Below, piece after piece: positions 8,837-18,276 of a stretch of 64,000 nt of DNA. A program made the translations under genes and the position numbers. This stretch comes from Chlorobiaceae bacterium (GTDB lineage Bacteria; Bacteroidota; Chlorobiia; Chlorobiales; Chlorobiaceae): assembly GCA_013334565.1 (NCBI GenBank), contig JAAXXI010000001.1, positions 1 to 64,000 on the forward strand, read 5' to 3'. The notes below the pieces were generated by a model. That model ran no database searches, had not been told where the DNA came from, and saw nothing but the letters and a program-made list of their open reading frames with translations. The first letter of the stretch is position 1; the number at the start of each line of letters is the position of its first letter.

Positions 8837-9208
8837 GGAGGAATGATACCATTAGTGCGAAAACTCGAGACCGAAAAAATATTAAGTGACAGAAATATTA
8901 TGACTTATTTTTCAGTCGCCCGAAAATAGGGTCAATGTGTCGAAGTCAGGAAGGATTGGGCTTTTTCCGGTCGACAAACAGGCTTTGGACTATCTCCGAG
9001 GCCTTTTTGTTTTTACGGGAAAACTTTTCTGTTAAGCTCTTTGCTTTTGAGAATGCGGCCCACCGCTGTACTCATACTAAAGCCATCCTTTAATATAAAC
9101 GAGTCTTCTTCCTGTATGAATCTCTGCCTTTACTATGGAACTTCCGGAAATACACAAAGTCCTTCCATTGCTGAAGAATGGAAATCGAAGCATGTGATAA
9201 AGCTGCAT
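8837..9208. other. Non-coding stretch with degraded sequence
   Basis: No intact gene. On the minus strand, 9115-9005 reads FIQEEDSFILKDGFSMSTAV then GRILKSKELNRKVFP before a stop, perhaps a fragment of a lost gene, family not recognised. Composition is mixed and AT-rich. Confidence 0.4.
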
Positions 9209-9973
9209 TCAGTTTTGGCAAAGCTGCGCCGCGGTCTGAAGCACCTTCATTGAATAATCATCCTCTAGCCAGTAGCGATTTGCAATTTCGCACACCTCTT
9301 TCCATGAGATATCAGGATCATATCCCTTTGTATCGGGCTTGCTGAGACCCAGTTTGCGTACCACTAAATCAGGCTCGACTTCAAAACCTAAATCCTTGTA
9401 TAGCAGCTTTGCCCATACCTTACCGATCAGCCTTGTCCTTTCAAGCTGCGCTTCGTCGAAAGGCATGGTGTACTTTGCCTCGTAGATATAAAGGGTATTG
9501 TCAGCGCAGATGACAAGATCGGGCTTAGCGTTGAACATGGCCTGGAGTGAACCGTAAACATCAGCATCTCTTGGCTTCTGTATTGCTCCGGATTCTTTGA
9601 GTTTGTACGCAATCTGTTTGGGATGTGTCAGCCTTGGGTTTCTTAGGGTTTCCGGCTGCAGTTCCGAAAACCGTGTGTATTCGTCTGGTGCTGCTTCAAG
9701 CATGGTTGCTATCAGGTCACATATGCCATCAAGGAAGTTGATTGTTCCTGGTTCTCCATCATCAGCTTTTTCCGGTTTTCTGGCATAGTAGGCGTCTCGG
9801 ATCACGGCTGCTTCACAGAACAATTGTGGAGAACCAATGAAATCTCTGTCGAGAAAATCTTTTAAGGGTTGCCAGTTTGGCTGATCTTCGAGAAGAAGCC
9901 TAAATAGGTGAGCGCATAAGTCCCTTTCTTCTCTGTTGTATGCTAAATAAGATAGCCCCACGATGTTAAGCAA
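9209..9973 (-). CDS. Putative PD-(D/E)XK nuclease-like protein
   Basis: A 254-residue soluble protein of unrecognised family. Residues 151-167 (PDLVICADNTLYIYEAK) fit a PD-(D/E)XK nuclease core, with Asp152, Glu165 and Lys167 on predicted beta strands. This fold is common in restriction and defence enzymes. The start is uncertain: TTG at 9973 is used here, a GTG lies four codons later, and no ATG or ribosome site is near. It follows the NACHT gene on the same strand after 123 bases, so the two are probably cotranscribed. Base use is more AT-rich than core genes. Nuclease activity is inferred from the motif only. Confidence 0.6.
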   Translation of the reverse strand: MLNIVGLSYLAYNREERDLCAHLFRLLLEDQPNWQPLKDFLDRDFIGSPQLFCEAAVIRDAYYARKPEKADDGEPGTINFLDGICDLIATMLEAAPDEYTRFSELQPETLRNPRLTHPKQIAYKLKESGAIQKPRDADVYGSLQAMFNAKPDLVICADNTLYIYEAKYTMPFDEAQLERTRLIGKVWAKLLYKDLGFEVEPDLVVRKLGLSKPDTKGYDPDISWKEVCEIANRYWLEDDYSMKVLQTAAQLCQN

Positions 9974-10096
9974 ACCGTTATAACTGGTTAATTATCATTT
10001 ACATAGTTCTGATACTCCAGGGTCTTCCGATTCAATAATTGATAAACTCTCTCGCCCTCATTAGTCCTTGAGAACTTTTGATGAAATAGCTATTTC

Positions 10097-13000
10097 TTAC
10101 TTTTTTTCTTTTTTTAATCTCTTTTCAGTCGGAAGTCTTGGCCGAAGGTCCAGTGCATGAACATGTATACGAAGCCCCCCAATGTTGTTCATAATTCGTT
10201 GAGCCTCTTTGTTGAGAAGATGAATAAGTGTATTGAAATCGATGTATGAGTTGTTGTCAGGATGCTTCCACTTCTTTTCTTTTGCAAGCGTTATCAACAA
10301 ACAGCCAGATCGACGATTTTCAGGTGCCATGTATTTTTTTACAAGCTGATTTTTGAGTGTATTACGTAGCGTGCGTGCCGAATATTCTTTATCAGCAAGT
10401 TTTAGTTCAATAACAGCTTCGTGATTGGAATGTTTTGAATAAAGCCGGATATCCGTCTCTTTTTCATCACCAGTCACAGCTTCTTGATTAGCTTTGAACA
10501 TACCATTCGCTTTGTTCTCCAACTCACGGGCAATTTCACGACGCATAAGTTTTTCTTCATCGATTCGAGCCCACAACTCACGAGGCGATCCATCACTTGC
10601 CAATAAAAGACTTATATCCTCAAGCCTACCGACCATCACGTTGAACATAGCTTCGTTTGTAGATGGAGGGGCTTCGTATTTCGTATCGAGAGCTACTGCT
10701 TGTTCATTATCATACATATCAGTATCGATTTCCTCAGCCCATCGCTCTTCAGCTATCGCCTGAATTCTTTCCTTCAAATTGTCGAATAGCGGATCAGCCA
10801 CTATTTCCATCTTCGCCAACCAGGCTTTTTCCCCTTTTGAATTGAGCAACGCCATAAGGATTGCATTACGAACACGTTCGGCATTATCGCGCGAGTCAGG
10901 GTGAAAAACCCCATCATGTTGAATATCGTCCGCAGGCCTAACGTGAAGGTAGGACAACCTGAGTAGACGCAGTAATAAATCGGGTGTAAATTGAGAGTCA
11001 TTCAAATTCAGCCCATTATTTCGTTCACCGAAGAGAATGCTGAACCAGGTAACCGCTTCACTGTATTGAGCAGGAATAAGCTTATTGAGCCTTTTTTCAA
11101 GCACGTCTACCCCTCCTCTGACATTGAGTTGCATCAATACTGGTAACCAGATAGCTGCTATTGAAAACGGTATTTTCTTACGTAGATTTTTCTTGGCTAT
11201 CGTATGGATCTGATGCAGCATATCTTCATCACCATGTTTGACCAGTGTCTCGACAACCATGTTGAGTCTTCTTATTTCACCGCGACTGTCTTCATCCTTG
11301 GAAGTAATATTTTTTGCAATGAACCAATTCCAAAGACGAGGCAAAAAAGCTTTGTTAATGGTAGTTGAAGCATAGCTGATATTCTGCAACAACATTGATT
11401 GCCATTGTGCATCTGCCGGACAGTTCATCTCCCGACTCAGTTCCTCACCAAGTGTTGCATCTAAAGCCGTGGGGTGCACTTGAGCCAAAATATCCAGCCA
11501 TAACGGAAAGCCATTGAGTTCTAAAAGTGCGTAACGAGCAGCGAGCTTTGCCTCTTCTTCAGAAAGCTTCATTGCCCATTGCGGATCTTCTGCTTCAGCA
11601 TATAAACCAGCAAGACCTTGCCGCCATCTCACAAGTGTTGTGCCTCTCAATTCAACCGGGCGTTCACTTGGCAGTGTCGGAAGGTCATTTCTCCATTGTT
11701 TCATCAAGGTAAGACGGAGAAAATCAGCTGTCTCCTTGTCAAATTGCGTTTCAATGAACCGCCGGTTCCAATTGTCATTGCCGACTTGGTTCATGACACG
11801 CCACAGATTCCATGCCGTGTTCTCACTTTTCTCAGCTGAAAAAGCCGTAACACAATCCTCAGTAAGCTCACGCCATAACACCACCCAACTCGCAAAGGCC
11901 TTTTTTTCTTTTCTTTCCTGTTTTTTCTTTCGCTTAGCATCTTGAATTTCCTCGCATCTGTGCTCCTGATCTTGCTTTATTAATTTCTTGTATCTATCCT
12001 CAATCCTGGTAAGCAGTTCAGGCTTGTCAACAACCAGAGATTTCAAACCGATAATATGATCAAATTTTTTCTCCTGACGGAGCCCAAGCCATAGAGCTGC
12101 TTCTAGAAACAAAGCCCGATCAGCAGGTAATCGACTGGTATCAGAAAGCATTTTCTTAATCCAGTCAACATCACGGAATAAATCCAGTGTTAAGGAGCCA
12201 TCAATAGCAACTTCATAGAAACGATCCCATGGATCGTCAATCGAGTGAAGGGACTGAAGTAAGGCATCCTCGGTCCAAAATAGCAGCTCTTGATACTTGG
12301 CAGGCAATTCTGCAAGCATTTGACTAAGTTTCTTGAACACATCATCATGCTCCGTATTTGGATCACATAACCGAAGGACAAGAGCGCTTGGCCGAAGCCA
12401 GTCAACTACCGGACCGTTTTTCAATCCACGAATGCACGCTGCGGCAAGCGCACTGCATAATTTTGAATTATTTGATATAAAATGCGGCCTATCGTCTTGC
12501 CATCGTAATCCTTCAGTGATAAGGTCGTACAAACGGTCACGCAACTCATTCAACGAAAAGAGATTCAAATCAGCTTTCGTGATCAAATCGGTCAGTTGCC
12601 ACCCGATAGAATCAATACTTTTTACTTTGATTCTTGCAAGAATCTTGCAGAATTGCGTAGCGGCAAGGTACTTAGGGAAAAGAAGAAATGGCGTCCTCCG
12701 AGCCATAGTGTCAGGCAGTGTGTTTGCATTATCGGCAATTTCGGCAGCCACAGATACAAGACGCGGATCATCAAGTTTTACCAATGCGTTCAACGCATGC
12801 AGACGTTCACCATTCGCAGAGCTCTTGTTTTGTGATGAGTCATGGGCAATATCCGAACATTCCGTAATTCGACCAGTGCCAATAATATCCAGCAATAGCT
12901 CACGAATTTCCGGGTTCGCAATACCAGAATTCCAGAGGTTATTGATTTCAAACGCAAGTTCCGTTGATGCAAAGCGATGTATCTGAATTTCAGGAATCTC

Positions 13001-14395
13001 CAGACCACGGTAACCTCCGTTGCCATAGCGTTCGACATAGGCGCGAAGAGCCTCGGCTCTCTGAAAAATCGTCAACGATTCGGGATCGCCTTCACTTAGC
13101 AGTACCGAGGGTTCATGATCGCGGAGCATTTCAAATACCATGCTCTCTTTAAGGGCGAGCCATCCGGCAACAGATCTTTTAGATGGACGAACGATGATAT
13201 TGTCTTTCGTCTCTGCAAATATCAGTTGTTGAAGGACTCGTGTTGTCATTCCCTTTTTTCGCAAATCTAAAAGGCGTTTGGCTGCGAGATACTCGGCAAC
13301 TGATCTATGGTGAAAGCGTACCCTCCCGTAATTCGCAAATCCAAACAAAGGACGTTCCAGCAAGACTTTTATCTCTTCTGGATTCCAGTCGGTAAGAATT
13401 AAAGCTGGATCGAGAGCAAGATCGTCGCTGATAGTATCCTTTTCAGAATCATACCTGATTGTGAGTCGGCGAGTGACCAGCATGGCCAGTGCGATTCGAC
13501 TTGCTCCATCAATCGCTTTATCCGTAGAAAGAGCAAGTCGTTCCAAGCGGTTATTGCGAGGCTTCGACTTGATTAGAATATTGTTCAGAACTTGCTCTTC
13601 ATGTTTGCGAATGCGTTTTGAACTTCGCCAATCTTCACAAAGCTCGATCAAATCTTGTGGTCTGCGAGCAAATTCCTGTGCATTATTTTTCTTAAGGGCG
13701 TCAAGTAGTTCGTGAGGATTATCTACTTTTTTATCATAGGCGAAATCTATGATTTGATCGTCAGACAATGGTAAAAGAGCCACTGTACGAAATTCATGAG
13801 GTATTTGATTTTCTTTTTCGCGCCCTTGTCTGTTAGCGTTACCATGCATGGCAATTCGAGCAAACGTCTCACCAGTAACCACAACCTGTTCTTGCTTCGG
13901 TATTTCAAGAATTTCATGTACAAGATCTATATCGAAGGCGGTTGGTCTTGTTGTAATAATGATACGTGCTCGGCTCAACTGTTCGTCAATGCCTTTACGT
14001 AGACTAACGAGTGCCTGCTTGAATGAACCCTGACTGATATTCAGTTCATCGATTGAATCAAGAAAAAATGTAGCAATATCTGATTGTGAAGTAATCCATG
14101 TGTTAAGACGCGTTTCCTGCTCGCCAAACAGCATTTCACGCAATTTATTTTTTGCCAATACACTTAACTCAAGGAAAAAGGCCGGTTCACCTTTCTCCCA
14201 TAGAGCTTCTTGCTGCTTTTTGCATTCATATGTTTTTCCTGCACCCGCTTCAGAAATAATCAAAATGCGTTTCGAGCGCAATAAATCATGCCATTCCGTA
14301 TCACGAATACGGGCTAATGTCGAAAGATATGACTGCTGATCAGCCTTGCTTATATCCTCCGAAGGGATGTCCTGAAACGTTCTCTCGATTGCCAT
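10097..14395 (-). CDS. NACHT NTPase with putative C-terminal PD-(D/E)XK nuclease
   Basis: A 1432-residue STAND protein. The NACHT module is N-terminal: Walker A SEAGAGKT (48-55), Walker B FFLDSIDEL (110-118) in the NACHT form, sensor-like RIIITTRP (144-151), and the FHHRSVAEYLAA box (361-372) seen at the end of many NACHT modules. Residues about 400-1290 are a long, mainly helical repeat-like region with a basic patch near 840. The C-terminal about 130 residues hold TDIRLY (Asp1315), IELKL (Glu1330, Lys1332) and QLVKKY (1350-1355), the arrangement of Mrr/DUF4263-like PD-(D/E)XK nucleases. Bacterial NACHT proteins are known anti-phage sensors; a cleavage effector set off by sensing fits here. 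It lies 40 bases after mnmE on the same strand. The frame is intact. Confidence 0.8.
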   Translation of the reverse strand: MAIERTFQDIPSEDISKADQQSYLSTLARIRDTEWHDLLRSKRILIISEAGAGKTYECKKQQEALWEKGEPAFFLELSVLAKNKLREMLFGEQETRLNTWITSQSDIATFFLDSIDELNISQGSFKQALVSLRKGIDEQLSRARIIITTRPTAFDIDLVHEILEIPKQEQVVVTGETFARIAMHGNANRQGREKENQIPHEFRTVALLPLSDDQIIDFAYDKKVDNPHELLDALKKNNAQEFARRPQDLIELCEDWRSSKRIRKHEEQVLNNILIKSKPRNNRLERLALSTDKAIDGASRIALAMLVTRRLTIRYDSEKDTISDDLALDPALILTDWNPEEIKVLLERPLFGFANYGRVRFHHRSVAEYLAAKRLLDLRKKGMTTRVLQQLIFAETKDNIIVRPSKRSVAGWLALKESMVFEMLRDHEPSVLLSEGDPESLTIFQRAEALRAYVERYGNGGYRGLEIPEIQIHRFASTELAFEINNLWNSGIANPEIRELLLDIIGTGRITECSDIAHDSSQNKSSANGERLHALNALVKLDDPRLVSVAAEIADNANTLPDTMARRTPFLLFPKYLAATQFCKILARIKVKSIDSIGWQLTDLITKADLNLFSLNELRDRLYDLITEGLRWQDDRPHFISNNSKLCSALAAACIRGLKNGPVVDWLRPSALVLRLCDPNTEHDDVFKKLSQMLAELPAKYQELLFWTEDALLQSLHSIDDPWDRFYEVAIDGSLTLDLFRDVDWIKKMLSDTSRLPADRALFLEAALWLGLRQEKKFDHIIGLKSLVVDKPELLTRIEDRYKKLIKQDQEHRCEEIQDAKRKKKQERKEKKAFASWVVLWRELTEDCVTAFSAEKSENTAWNLWRVMNQVGNDNWNRRFIETQFDKETADFLRLTLMKQWRNDLPTLPSERPVELRGTTLVRWRQGLAGLYAEAEDPQWAMKLSEEEAKLAARYALLELNGFPLWLDILAQVHPTALDATLGEELSREMNCPADAQWQSMLLQNISYASTTINKAFLPRLWNWFIAKNITSKDEDSRGEIRRLNMVVETLVKHGDEDMLHQIHTIAKKNLRKKIPFSIAAIWLPVLMQLNVRGGVDVLEKRLNKLIPAQYSEAVTWFSILFGERNNGLNLNDSQFTPDLLLRLLRLSYLHVRPADDIQHDGVFHPDSRDNAERVRNAILMALLNSKGEKAWLAKMEIVADPLFDNLKERIQAIAEERWAEEIDTDMYDNEQAVALDTKYEAPPSTNEAMFNVMVGRLEDISLLLASDGSPRELWARIDEEKLMRREIARELENKANGMFKANQEAVTGDEKETDIRLYSKHSNHEAVIELKLADKEYSARTLRNTLKNQLVKKYMAPENRRSGCLLITLAKEKKWKHPDNNSYIDFNTLIHLLNKEAQRIMNNIGGLRIHVHALDLRPRLPTEKRLKKEKK

Positions 14396-14435
14396 GAATT
14401 ATTTGTGCTTTTAAAGAACAAGATCACCTATTCCC

Positions 14436-15857
14436 TCACTTTCCAATACAAAACCGCTCGAAAATCAGGTTGAGTATCTCCTCGTTTACGACCTTTCCTG
14501 TGATTTCACCGACATAGTCGAGCGCGGAACGCAGCTCGAACGCGATCAGCTCCGTTCCTTCGCCGCTTTTGACGAGAAGCAGCGCGTTGTCGAGCGAGTC
14601 AGATGCGTTGCGGAGCGCTTCGTAGTGGCGCAGGCTGGTCACGAGCACGCTCGCGTCGTGGATCTTGTCGAGCCTTTCGACTATTGATGCCATCGCATGC
14701 AGCAGCCCGTCCAACCCCTCGCCTTTCGCTGCCGACAGACCGCATACTTCACACCCGGTCTCCTGCCGGAGCATCTGCAGCTTTTCCGGCGCATCCCCGG
14801 CCAGGTCGGTTTTGTTCGCCCCGACGATCAGGCGCGCCGCAGGATACTCCTCATGAAACTGCCTGATCCGTGATAGTTCGCCGGAAAGGTCGTCTCCCGA
14901 GATATCGACGAGGTAGAGGATCAGGTCGGCCTCAGAAATCTTGCGGTAGCTCCGCCGCACCCCTTCGTGCTCGATCTCTTCATCGGCCTCGCGAAGCCCG
15001 GCGGTGTCGGTCAGGCGGAACATGGTCTTTTCGTGGATTAAGCACTCCTCGATGTAGTCGCGCGTCGTGCCGGGCATGTGGCTCACGATCGCCCGCTCTT
15101 CGCCGAGCAGGGCATTGAGGAGGGTCGATTTTCCGGCGTTCGGCTTTCCGGCTATCACCGTCGCGACACCCTCTTTCAACAGCCGCCCCTGCCGGTACGA
15201 GTCGATCAGTTTGCGCAGTTCTTCCTTCAGTGCAGCAAGTTCCCTTTCGAGCTCGCCACGGCTCTGGAACTCGACATCCTCCTCGCTGAAATCAAGTTCG
15301 AGCTCAAGCAGGGCGCACGATTGCAGGAGCCGTTCCCTCATGGTTTCGAGGCGCACCGAAAGCGTACCCTGCATCTGGGTGACCGCCGTCCTGAACGCGG
15401 ATTCCGTGCGTGCATGGATCATCTCGCCTATGGCTTCGGCCTGGAGAAGGTCGATCCGGCCGTTCAGGAACGCCCGTCGCGTGAACTCTCCCGGTTCGGC
15501 AAGCCTGCACCCTTCGTCGAGCAATACCTGAAGGACATGGCGGACGACGACCGGCCCGCCGTGACAGGAAAACTCGATCACATCTTCCATGGTGAAGGAG
15601 TTCGGAGCCCTGAAGACAAGGGCGATGACCTCGTCGATCAGTCCCTCCCTGTCGTACATGGTGCCGAAATGTGCCCGGTATCCTTTCGACCGGGAAAACC
15701 GGAACTCCGGGTCCCCTGTCTTGCGGAATACCCTCTGGGCGATATCGAAAATACCCCTGCCGCTGATGCGGACGACGGCAAGCGCCCCCGCCCCGACCGG
15801 TGTTGCGATTGCAGCAATGGGTTCGGACTGCTCTTTGTGAACGTTCTGTTCGCTCAT
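14436..15857 (-). CDS. mnmE: tRNA modification GTPase MnmE
   Basis: A 473-residue protein colinear with MnmE (TrmE). It has the N-terminal folate-binding domain beginning IAAIATPVGAGALAVVRISG, the helical domain, and an inserted Ras-like G domain with GKPNAGKSTLLN (G1), TRDY (G2), DTAGLRE (G3) and NKTD (G4). It ends in the catalytic FCIGK motif. With MnmG it installs 5-carboxymethylaminomethyl or related groups on wobble U34 of several tRNAs. An SDR gene is 26 bases upstream. The NACHT gene starts 40 bases downstream with no clear terminator between, so read-through is possible. Confidence 0.97.
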   Translation of the reverse strand: MSEQNVHKEQSEPIAAIATPVGAGALAVVRISGRGIFDIAQRVFRKTGDPEFRFSRSKGYRAHFGTMYDREGLIDEVIALVFRAPNSFTMEDVIEFSCHGGPVVVRHVLQVLLDEGCRLAEPGEFTRRAFLNGRIDLLQAEAIGEMIHARTESAFRTAVTQMQGTLSVRLETMRERLLQSCALLELELDFSEEDVEFQSRGELERELAALKEELRKLIDSYRQGRLLKEGVATVIAGKPNAGKSTLLNALLGEERAIVSHMPGTTRDYIEECLIHEKTMFRLTDTAGLREADEEIEHEGVRRSYRKISEADLILYLVDISGDDLSGELSRIRQFHEEYPAARLIVGANKTDLAGDAPEKLQMLRQETGCEVCGLSAAKGEGLDGLLHAMASIVERLDKIHDASVLVTSLRHYEALRNASDSLDNALLLVKSGEGTELIAFELRSALDYVGEITGKVVNEEILNLIFERFCIGK

Positions 15858-15883
15858 GTTCTTGAAAAACTTGTTGGATAAAA

Positions 15884-16555
15884 TCAGGTCGGCCGGATGA
15901 CAATCTGGTCGGGGATGATACCGTCAGGGGTCTCGATCGCCGAAACGATTATTTGCGCGACCTCTTCCGGCTTCATCAGTTTCTCCGGATGCAGGCCGGT
16001 CCCGCTGAAAAAGGAGGTATCGGTGGAACCCGGATAAATGCAGCTCACCCTGATGCCGAAGGGGCGCAGTTCTTCCATGATCGATTCGGAAAACCCTGCG
16101 ATGCCGAACTTCGTCGCCGAATATGCCGATCCTCCCTTCACTCCGCGTCTTCCGGCTACCGATGAGATATTGAGGATCATTCCCCGTTTGCGTGCCTTCA
16201 TTCCCGGCACAACCTCCGCGGTGCAGAGGAAGGGCGCCGTAAGGTTCACGGCTAACACCCGTTGCCATAGTTCGAACGTGATGGTTTCAACGTCGCCGAA
16301 CGCCCCGAGCCCGGCATTGTTCACGAGGAGGTCGATTGCCGGATGCGCCTTCCGGATTTCGGCAAATGCCGATGCGATCTCTTCCGGCCGGGAGAGGTCC
16401 GCCCTCACCCAGCGGAACCGATCATGCGGGAAAACCGTCTCCCTGCGGCTCAGGCCGTAGACGACAGCACCTTTTTCAAGAAGCAGGCCGGTAATATGGT
16501 TCCCGATCCCGGAACTGGAACCGGTAACGACGGTGACACATCCTTCAATATGCAT
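15884..16555 (-). CDS. Short-chain dehydrogenase/reductase (SDR)
   Basis: A 223-residue classical SDR. It has the N-terminal cofactor motif TGSSSGIG (residues 11-18), the NNAG motif, a catalytic Ser in NISSVAG, and the YSATK active-site YxxxK. Residues SRRE after the second strand suggest an NADP(H) preference. The substrate cannot be told from sequence. It lies just upstream of mnmE on the same strand, with 26 bases between, so they probably form one transcript. Confidence 0.9.
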   Translation of the reverse strand: MHIEGCVTVVTGSSSGIGNHITGLLLEKGAVVYGLSRRETVFPHDRFRWVRADLSRPEEIASAFAEIRKAHPAIDLLVNNAGLGAFGDVETITFELWQRVLAVNLTAPFLCTAEVVPGMKARKRGMILNISSVAGRRGVKGGSAYSATKFGIAGFSESIMEELRPFGIRVSCIYPGSTDTSFFSGTGLHPEKLMKPEEVAQIIVSAIETPDGIIPDQIVIRPT

Positions 16556-16665
16556 GATCCGGGGAGTTGAAAGTTTCGCGTTCCATCAGGAAATTATAAT
16601 GAATACCTGAAAGAAAGAGTAACTTCCCCTGCAGATGCAGGAGCAACTATCCAAAGAAACGGGGC

Positions 16666-17475
16666 ATGAGCGAAAAAACGCCGATGGAAACGATGAAGGA
16701 GGAAATCATGGCACAGCGCCAGAGGGCGCTGCCCGAACATTTCGAACGAGTATGGAAACTGGTGAACGTGCTCAGGCAGGAATGCCCGTGGGACCGGAAG
16801 CAGACACCGGAATCGCTGGCCCACCTCCTGCTCGAGGAGAGCTATGAACTGGTGGACGCCATCGACCGCAATGATGTTCCGGAACTGAAAAAAGAGCTGG
16901 GAGACCTCTTCCTGCACCTCTGTTTCCAGGTCGTGCTTGGTGAGGAAAGCGGCCGTTTTTCCTTCGACGACGTCTTCGAAGCCCTCTGCACCAAACTCAT
17001 CAGCAGGCATCCGCATGTGTTCGGCGATGCGACGGCGGAAACCGAGCAGGACGTCCTGAAAAACTGGGAAACACTGAAAATGAAGGAAGGGCGCAAAAGC
17101 CTGCTCGACGGTGTTCCGAAAGCCATGTCGGAACTGCTGCGCGCCTACCGTGTCCAGAAAAAGGTTTCCGGCGTCGGCTTCGACTGGCCGGACAGCGAAA
17201 GCGTGCTCGAAAAGCTTGCCGAAGAGCTCCAGGAACTGAAGCATGCCCGAAACAGGGAGGAACAGGAGGAGGAGTTCGGCGACCTGCTCTTCACCATCGT
17301 CAACTACAGCCGGTTCCTCGATACGAACCCGGAGGATGCGCTCCGTAAAGCCACCAACAAATTCATGGGCAGGTTCCGCAACGTGGAAGGCGCCGTCGAA
17401 AGCTCCGGACGCGACTGGAGGGATTTTACCGCCGAAGAGCTCGACACGCTCTGGAACCAGGCGAAGCAAAAATAA
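16666..17475 (+). CDS. mazG: Nucleoside triphosphate pyrophosphohydrolase MazG
   Basis: A 269-residue two-domain MazG. The first domain carries the metal-binding helices CPWDRKQTPESL, LLEESYELVDAI and ELKKELGDLFLHL, and the second repeats the pattern with EEEFGDLLFTIVNYSR. MazG hydrolyses NTPs and dNTPs to monophosphates and pyrophosphate, removing aberrant nucleotides and limiting ppGpp-linked effects. Length is normal. It is divergent from the SDR gene. The nucleotidyltransferase pair follows after 22 bases, possibly cotranscribed. Confidence 0.95.
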   Translation: MSEKTPMETMKEEIMAQRQRALPEHFERVWKLVNVLRQECPWDRKQTPESLAHLLLEESYELVDAIDRNDVPELKKELGDLFLHLCFQVVLGEESGRFSFDDVFEALCTKLISRHPHVFGDATAETEQDVLKNWETLKMKEGRKSLLDGVPKAMSELLRAYRVQKKVSGVGFDWPDSESVLEKLAEELQELKHARNREEQEEEFGDLLFTIVNYSRFLDTNPEDALRKATNKFMGRFRNVEGAVESSGRDWRDFTAEELDTLWNQAKQK

Positions 17476-17497
17476 CCATTGAACAGGAACCGTCACC

Positions 17498-18040
17498 ATG
17501 TTACAGGCTGCACTTGAAACAATTGTATGCTGGCTTGAGGAAAAAAAGGTTCCCTACATGGTTTTCGGAGGAATTGCAAACAGCCTCTATGGCAATCCGA
17601 GACAAACCTTCGATATCGATATAAAAATCAGCATTGAAAATCCAGAAGAGGTCAAAGGCTTTGTCCGGGCGATTCAGGAAGTCGCTGCCATTCTGCCCTC
17701 AGATCCTGAAACATTCATCGATGAAACCAACGTACTTCCGGTTTCTATTGATAATGTCAGGGTGGACATCGTGTTCGCACGGTTACCTTTTGAAAAAAAG
17801 GCCATAGAGAGAAGTATCGTCAGGCAGTTCATCTCATTTCCCTTGAGGGTATGCCGCGTTGAAGATTTTATCCTGCAGAAAGTAATCTCGACAAGACAGA
17901 AAGACTGGGATGACATCGCCACCGTGGCCACACTGCAGAAAGAAACTATCGACTGGAACTACCTGTTGAAATACTGCAGGGAATTGGGAGAATTTCTTGA
18001 CGACTCAGAAATAGCAAGGAAAATCGAACGATTGCGATGA
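17498..18040 (+). CDS. Nucleotidyltransferase-fold protein (AbiEii/DUF6036-like)
   Basis: A 180-residue protein with the minimal nucleotidyltransferase pattern: FGGIANSLYGNPRQTFDIDI (residues about 24-43), with GG and the DxD metal ligands, and VDIVFA as the probable third acidic strand. This resembles small nucleotidyltransferases of toxin-antitoxin and abortive-infection type (AbiEii, MNT). The stop overlaps the next start by ATGA, giving a two-gene unit. It might transfer nucleotides to tRNA or to a protein partner; the target is unknown. It could equally be a housekeeping enzyme. Confidence 0.7.
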   Translation: MLQAALETIVCWLEEKKVPYMVFGGIANSLYGNPRQTFDIDIKISIENPEEVKGFVRAIQEVAAILPSDPETFIDETNVLPVSIDNVRVDIVFARLPFEKKAIERSIVRQFISFPLRVCRVEDFILQKVISTRQKDWDDIATVATLQKETIDWNYLLKYCRELGEFLDDSEIARKIERLR

Positions 18041-18267
18041 AAAACCGTTCCTCAGAGCTACTCGAATTACGGGAAAAAATGGACCGTTTCAATGCGTGGG
18101 AAACGACATTCACCCGACAGCTGTCCGATGAAGAACGCTTCGTTCAGTTCAACGACCTTTTTGAACTGGGCATGCGGTTCGATAACGATGTCAGAGAACG
18201 CGCCCACCGGGAACATCTGGTTCCGTTTGCCCGCTTTGCCCGGGCATTGAACATGAAAAAAAGCTGA
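18037..18267 (+). CDS. Small partner of the nucleotidyltransferase
   Basis: A 76-residue charged, helical protein. The start lies in an ATGA overlap with the preceding gene, so translation is coupled and the two products are probably partners. No DNA-binding motif or domain is recognised. The arrangement, nucleotidyltransferase plus small acidic-basic helical protein, recalls two-gene toxin-antitoxin modules. There is no direct evidence of toxicity or neutralisation. Confidence 0.6.
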   Translation: MKNRSSELLELREKMDRFNAWETTFTRQLSDEERFVQFNDLFELGMRFDNDVRERAHREHLVPFARFARALNMKKS

Positions 18268-18276
18268 CAGTAAAAA

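Noticed and set aside
8936-9033. Forward peptide GRIGLFPVDKQALDYLR resembling an aconitase segment
   Set aside because: The match is only about 17 residues, ends at stops, and has no flanking aconitase sequence; chance or a tiny relic.
15078-15881. 267-codon plus-strand open frame
   Set aside because: Antisense to mnmE.
16594-17499. 301-codon minus-strand open frame
   Set aside because: It is the exact shadow of mazG, whose motifs are complete on the plus strand.
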